Source: Alitta virens
Lineage: Eukaryota; Annelida; Polychaeta; Phyllodocida; Nereididae
Direction of reading: 5' to 3'
Length of the DNA stretch: 64,000 nucleotides
NCBI GenBank assembly: GCA_932294295.1
Contig: OW028575.1
Location: 43,744,753-43,808,752 of the forward strand
The translations under genes and the position numbers were made by a program. Under the pieces are notes generated by a model. The model ran no database searches. It was not told the DNA's origin and saw only the letters and a list, made by a program, of their open reading frames with translations. Positions 58,740-64,000 of this stretch are shown piece after piece; within the stretch, counting starts at the first letter, position 1, and every line of letters begins with the position of its first letter.

Positions 58740-60734
58740 TTAAGGACACATAGAATTATTTTTAGCAATAAATATTACAACCGCATTATTGGAGCATGTT
58801 ATAATGTCCTTGTGGTTGATTGGCTCAAAAATGTTGAAATTGAAATAATTCATGTACTTCAACATTACATATCTGGATAAATGGAGCAGTTTAACATTGA
58901 TCAGATATGGCTATCTGAGCCACACTGAAAAACGTTTTTATTTTTTTTCTAGAATATGCCCTTCTTTTCAGTGAGCTAAAACACAAAATATATTTAGTGC
59001 CAAAATTCTAAACAAGTCATGCATTCAACTCAGAAAATACTACCTCTTTATACTATTTTAAGTTAAAACATAAGCTACTATGGAAAAAAAAACCCTTCAA
59101 CCTTGTATCATCAATCATACAGTTAGCAAAGGGGATTTTCGTGATTGCATAACCCAGAAACATGCGCATGCATTTTTTTCCAGTTAGGCCTACTGAATTA
59201 AAACCTATTTCTAATGTATCCCACACATGTTTTCTTAGATAAGAATTTTAAAAAACGCTCCCTGGAACACATGTCTATAAATCAGGGTGGCTGCAACTTC
59301 CTTGAAACCAACTTTAAGTTTTTTTCAAGGCCAAAATCTTCGTTATTCATTTAAGACAGAATAAATCATATATTTATAAATTTTTTGCATGACTTCGCTA
59401 TATTTAAATTGCTGCACTTACATATACCTAGAAAAGATTTTTAACACAACACATAATTGCTTAAGGCCTTTGGAGTATGAACTCAGCATGATGTGATAGC
59501 CAGTAACAGCCAAGAATCTGTAACACAGAATTATCAAATGCAACTCTCCAGAGAGAAGGTTACTGGCTGATTATTATATAATTATGTACATAATGAGAAT
59601 TCCGTTAAGAGTACTCTCCTAGAAAGACCTGTGAACCCAGGTGCTTCCTAAACTGTGTGCCAAGTTATTATGCAAGTTACGTTTCTAGGCTTATATATTC
59701 TTTCTGGACAAAAATACTTGGTGTGGATGAATCATTTGGGAGGTCACTGTAATGTTTAGTGACCAGTATTTATTAGTGTGAATCATGACCCTGAAGAATA
59801 ATTAGAAAAATAAAGATGGTATTGCCTGTGTCACACTTTCAGTCTGGTCATTTACGGTAATGTGCTGATGTGACCCATGCACAAGACTACACAATTACAG
59901 CTTGCACGAGTTTTATGGACGTAAGTTCTTTTTTTTTTTTTATGTCTTGTAGAATCGCTCCTGTTTTATGTTCATCAACTATATTGAGTGGTGTAAAATT
60001 TTAATTTGATAATAATAACTTTCTTTTACTGAACGTATACATGCCTTGCCATAAAGGTTACAGGGATGACACTAACTTTCCTGAATTTATGGATGTTCTG
60101 CAGTAAGGTTATTATTGAAAAAATTGATCCTAATTTTAATATATATTTGGTGGTGACTTTGATACGGATGACACACACCTTGCTAATTAACTGAATTATT
60201 GCAATTTACGAATGAAGGTTAAATGGAAATAAATTTACCCTGTTTAATGTGCACATACATTTTATTAACAGTAATAATAGTTCCTGTGTGACTGATATCT
60301 ATGTTATAACCAGCTTTCTTAGGAATTTTGTTAAGGCCCTTGAATTTCTTCACAATCACTTGTTCTCTAATAATTTTTCCTACATGTCTCATTTAATGTC
60401 AATGTTGTGCACAAGCAGCACAAGCATTCCCATCTCAAATTTTTCAACTAGAAAAATAGTTGTCAAATACACAGTTTGATAAGGATACACTTCATTGTAG
60501 TAACATTCATAATGTACATCAGGACAAAATAAGTAGAATATATAATCAGGCGTTAGACTTATGTATTAAGGCGGCAGAAATCTGTATACCCAAAATATAG
60601 TTAGTAAGTGCACTCTTGGATGAGTGACCATGTTTATCATAGGCAGGTGTCTTTGTATTGGCGTAGAATGTGGAAACCGACTGGGAGTCCACAAGATGGT
60701 GAAATCACAGATAAGCAACGAACATATGCTTGGC
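58740..60734. other. No gene recognised
   Basis: AT-rich DNA with several poly-A/T runs. The start of a hAT-like word (CAGGGTGGC at 59284) has no matching right end. The plus ORF at 60249-60479 lacks protein character. Confidence 0.35.
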
Positions 60735-60985
60735 AGCTAAACCCTCAGCGAATCCCATATAGCAGTGATAGCACACAGGCATCATTCAAATTCGTTGAGA
60801 GTAGGCACTGCACTTTTGTTTCCTGAGCTCCAACACACACTTTTATTTCCAGAGCAAAACTCTAACACTAGTGCACTTATCCTATTGAAATTTCACACAG
60901 TAACACCTATATGGCCTAGTGGTGCCTTTTGATAGTTTCATTGACGTATTTCATCTATGTTTTATAAAATAAAGGAAAATATTAT
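60735..60985 (-). repeat. Hairpin-ended dispersed repeat, copy F
   Basis: Starts at the terminal word TAAACCCTCAGCGAATCCC, followed by TTTATTTCCAGAGC...AACTCTAACAC, AGTGCACTTATCC and CTTTTGATAGTTTCATTGAC. It faces copy G in inverted orientation. Confidence 0.6.
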
Positions 60986-61464
60986 TTACTCAGTGCATGC
61001 GTTGAACTGAAACAATAGCCAATTGGTCTACATAGCCTTTTATGATATGGTAAATAGAGTTGGAGATGTACTAATTCTTGAACTTAAATTTCTCCATTTT
61101 TTCATCAATACCATTGCATGTTCTCTTAGCTAATCTAAACCTAGGAATACCATTTGTCCACAATCTCATATGACAATGCTTTATAAGGAAAATATGAATT
61201 CAGAAACCATGCAATGCCAGATAAAGATGCTGGGTATAATTTCATGCAGGAAATACCTTCAAAGGTTTATATTTATTTTTATATAAATAAAATACAATTT
61301 AAATATAAATGAATATAAATCGTAAAGATGTTTTGGTACATTGATTATTTTAGGTGGCAACTATATGATATATACATTATTAATTGCCATTCCTTTCAAC
61401 AGTTACTGGATTTTAAAATGCTAATTTGTATTAAATCTAACACATTTGAATAAGTTATACATAT

Positions 61465-62097
61465 ATATATTATCATTGTGACTATCAAAATGCACCACTT
61501 AGCTACATAGAGTAATACCATAGAAAATGTTGTTAGGGGTGAATGCTTTCAGCTCCAGAAACGCAATCTAATAAAATTTTTAGCATTTCTTCCAATTTTC
61601 CAATATGATAAAAATGGCATGAAATTGATGTAATAAGGAGGTTTGAAAAGTGAAAATACTATAATTTAGATATGTTATTGACAAATATTCATTCATGTAT
61701 GGTAAATAGTGTCTTCAGTACGAAGGTTTGAAAATTTTCCCTATTTTTCCTTATTTTTGAAAATTCTTTAGTATTTACGGCCGCAAGACCTCCAAAAGGC
61801 ACCACTTCACTATTCAAGACATATTATGGCAAAGTTTTATGCATGTATGCACAAACACTGTCCAGAAACAAATAAATTAATTTTTTCTATTTTCCCCAAA
61901 TTTTGTAAAACATAGCCGACATATGTCAATGTGACTATCAAAAGGCACCAATAGGGTATATAGGGTATTGCTGTACACAATTTTGTTAGGGTAGGTGTAT
62001 TAGTGCTCTGGAAACGAAAGTGTTACGCTTGCCCGCCCGTTGGACGGACATTGATGATAACAATAACCCTCTTCGAACTATGTTCGCTGAGGGTTAA
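61465..62097 (+). repeat. Hairpin-ended dispersed repeat, copy G
   Basis: Block order as in copy A: GTGACTATCAAAATGCACCA, GTTAGGGGTGAATGC, CTATTTTTCCTTATTTTTG, CAAGACCTCCAAAAGGCACC, then GCTCTGGAAACGAAAGTGTT, a CG-rich block GCTTGCCCGCCCGTTGGACG and the stem-loop at 62065-62095 (AACCCTCTTCGAAC / TGTTCGCTGAGGGTT). The stem has two paired segments, CGAAC/GTTCG and AACCCTC/GAGGGTT. Confidence 0.7.
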
Positions 62098-62399
62098 ACA
62101 GAGGTATTGGATGTCAGATTGGGAGAATCAATTTGTTGGTGCTGATATCAGCCTATGCTGATAACCTAAAACTGGTTTGTCTCACATTACAATGTCTACG
62201 GAGAGTCATATGCTGGTAATAATATCCTATTCAATGGGAGTCAAGTCAATTATTATTCTATAGCAGTGTTTAGAGGACGTGACTAAAAATGTCATAAGGT
62301 GATTTTCAAGCTAATTTTCACTGGTAAAGTTCAATATTGATGCTGTACATTAATTTAGGTCAGTAAAGATAATGACTTAGCAATCAATCGTGTGCTATA

Positions 62400-63415
62400 A
62401 GTCAATTTTGGAAAAGTTTTAATTTAGTAATGTCAGATTTTGGGCCTGTATACTCATTTATTAAGTGGAAATTGTTTCGTCAATAATTTTGTTCTCATTA
62501 TGATGCTACGTCATGGGATATGAATTGCTCTGCTTTTGAGGATGTCTAGTATGATCAAAATATATGAACGAGTGTCTATGGACTTGGATGTACAATTTAA
62601 TGGAAAAAATGAGTCAGTCAATAGTATTCGACAAGACAGCATCTAACATTAAGCCTAGATTTGTAGTTAGTGGTCAAGTTGTTGAATGTGCAACAGAAAT
62701 TAAATATCTTAGTCATTGTATTTGTGGCAATAGAAGTGAATCTGGTGTTAAGTATATTGTTAAAGACTTTAACAAAAAAGTTTCATTCTTTTATTGGTGA
62801 CTTAATAATATTAAGCCACTACCTCACATAGCCGAGTGACGATGCAGAGTAATGACGATTGCTGGCAAGCAATATATCGGCTTCACTCTTGGTCATTTGA
62901 TGCCTAGAAAAAGCAAGTCAGCAACGACTCGCCGATTGCTCGCAGATTGCTCACAGATTGCTCCCAGATTGCTCGTCTTCTTTACACGCCGACTGGTAGC
63001 AACTTGCATTATATCTGCAATGCTTATGGAATTTCAATTTAGAAAATATATAGGGGAGAAATTAATGGATGTGAAGAAAAGGTTAAGGAACGTTCTGATG
63101 AATGTGATATTAGATTATGTGCTCAGATTCGTGAATTGATTTCACTCAGGGATTGTGATGTTAAGGAATCTTTTATACTTAGCAAACATGAACTGCAGGA
63201 TATCATTGTGCACCCAAGTAATATTTGAAATAATAATAAACTATTATAAGGGTATCTGGTGCTAGTGACTCCCTTCAAATTATTGTAAATCTTTATTTAA
63301 AAAAAAAAGAAGTTTTTACTGTTGTTGATTGATGTCATTGATGTGTGTTTACCATATATTTATATTTTTACACTATATGATATCCATACAAATAAAGATT
63401 TATTATTATTGTTAA
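62400..63415 (+). mobile_element. 3' end of a non-LTR retrotransposon with an internal insertion
   Basis: A plus-strand RT thumb-like segment (62564-62800: KPRFVVSGQVVECATEIKYL) is followed, after foreign sequence, by GEKLMDVKKRLRNVL and then in another frame by ECDIRLCAQIRELISLRDCD ... SKHELQDIIVHPSNI and TGA (about 63228). The 3' UTR ends with AAATAAAGATTTATTATTATTGTT (63391-63413; poly-A signal plus ATT repeats), as in many LINEs. The RT core and endonuclease are absent and the frames are broken. Confidence 0.65.
62825..63015. mobile_element. Short insertion carrying a GATTGCTC tandem array
   Basis: The LINE coding sequence is interrupted by a stretch with GCCGAGTGACG near its left end and GATTGCTCGCA / GATTGCTCACA / GATTGCTCCCA / GATTGCTCGTC in a row (11-bp period, 62934-62977). 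Ends are not sharply defined. Non-coding. Confidence 0.45.
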
Positions 63416-63901
63416 AATATAGAATGTAGCATGGCTTAAATCAACCCTCCCCCCAAGCATGCGAATATCTTTGAAATGTGAAACCAGGTTTGAATTGCTG
63501 TCATATTTTGCACAACCACCCAAATGATTCATTCACACGAAAGAAATTTTTTTTTTTTAAGTCTTATCTAATCACGTTAAGAACTATTTAGTAGCAATAG
63601 TAGATTGCAAATGAACGATGAGTCCAATAGCTAGCAGTAATTTTATGTCACAAATTTTTAGTCAACCATAACCAACCAGAGGGTGGTTGTTTCGATCCCA
63701 AATTCAAATTTATGAAAAATTACAGAGAGTACTGTTTCTGAACGTCTATTTTGGTTTTTCAGAAGCTGTTCAAGTTACATATAAATTTCACATTACAGTT
63801 TTTCTCACCTTTCCCATCAATGGGAGTTAATACACATAAATAATAGTTTTTACTGGTTATTTTCATTGAGAAGTGAATTGCTGTCATTATTCACATTACA
63901 G
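63416..63901. other. No feature recognised
   Basis: AT-rich non-coding DNA to the acceptor-like site at 63901. Confidence 0.3.
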
Positions 63902-63981
63902 GTGTCGAGAATTTAATTGATGACATTCAAGACATCCTGCAACAAATGCATTTTTTTAAGGCCTTAAATATGAGAAATTAA
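63902..63981 (+). CDS. Possible terminal exon, 26 codons
   Basis: The acceptor TTATTCACATTACAG is followed by an open frame reading VENLIDDIQDILQQM and ending in TAA at 63979. An amphipathic helix-like peptide with a good acceptor, but short, with no partner exon identified. Low confidence. Confidence 0.22.
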
Positions 63982-64000
63982 CCACTATTTACTTTTCAAG

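Noticed and set aside
59284..59340. CAGGGTGGC... as the end of another hAT MITE
   Set aside because: No matching right terminus or target duplication found.
60608..60826. 72-codon plus ORF
   Set aside because: Its second half is the terminal part of repeat copy F.

Overview
The window is nuclear DNA from an animal, most likely a marine invertebrate. It is AT-rich. Genes are split into short exons with GT/AG introns, and three LINE remnants on the minus strand plus one on the plus strand, a SINE, several MITE-like elements and a long satellite array fill most of the space. The few recognisable exons (actinoporin-like domain, SUEL/rhamnose-binding lectin domain, parvulin PIN4) fit a cnidarian, mollusc, brachiopod or basal deuterostome. 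The sequence alone does not fix the phylum. Gene models were spliced by eye from phase-compatible exons.

Region by region. 0.1-1.8 kb (minus): a secreted actinoporin-like gene with five consecutive exons; its last exon lies off the left edge. 2.9-5.8 kb: a MITE abutting a 3'-truncated, decayed CR1-like LINE. 6.05-7.77 kb (plus): a second, divergently oriented actinoporin-like gene, 3' half only. 7.2-10.3 kb: short-motif arrays, a dispersed hairpin-ended repeat and one unidentified terminal exon. 11.25-11.75 kb (minus): two exons of a SUEL lectin domain. 11.9-14.8 kb (plus): two consecutive, unrecognised type I membrane-protein reading frames. The first is mucin-like, and its spliced stop codon overlaps the start codon of the second (ATGA). 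15-28 kb: transposon country (two elements ending in CACTCTAA, a hAT-like MITE, two LINE remnants, a 125-bp GGA microsatellite, hairpin-ended repeats). 28.83-28.98 kb (minus): the terminal exon of PIN4. 29.26-54.75 kb: about 65 tandem copies of a roughly 384-bp satellite with higher-order blocks of 9, 15 and 16 monomers, interrupted by one SINE with a 13-bp target duplication. 54.75-64 kb: mostly non-coding, with a few weak candidate exons, more hairpin-ended repeats and a plus-strand LINE 3' end.

The most unusual item is the 11.9-14.8 kb cassette: two tandem membrane glycoprotein ORFs that may be read from one spliced transcript. It is richer in CpG than its surroundings and every intron carries its own internal tandem duplication. 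A second theme is a set of unrelated elements, each packed with many copies of its own 6-11 bp motif (GAACC, GAACAC, GGCCAA, TAGCCCATCCG, GATTGCTC). The satellite monomer has a strong hairpin followed by CTAG, reminiscent of a Helitron 3' end.
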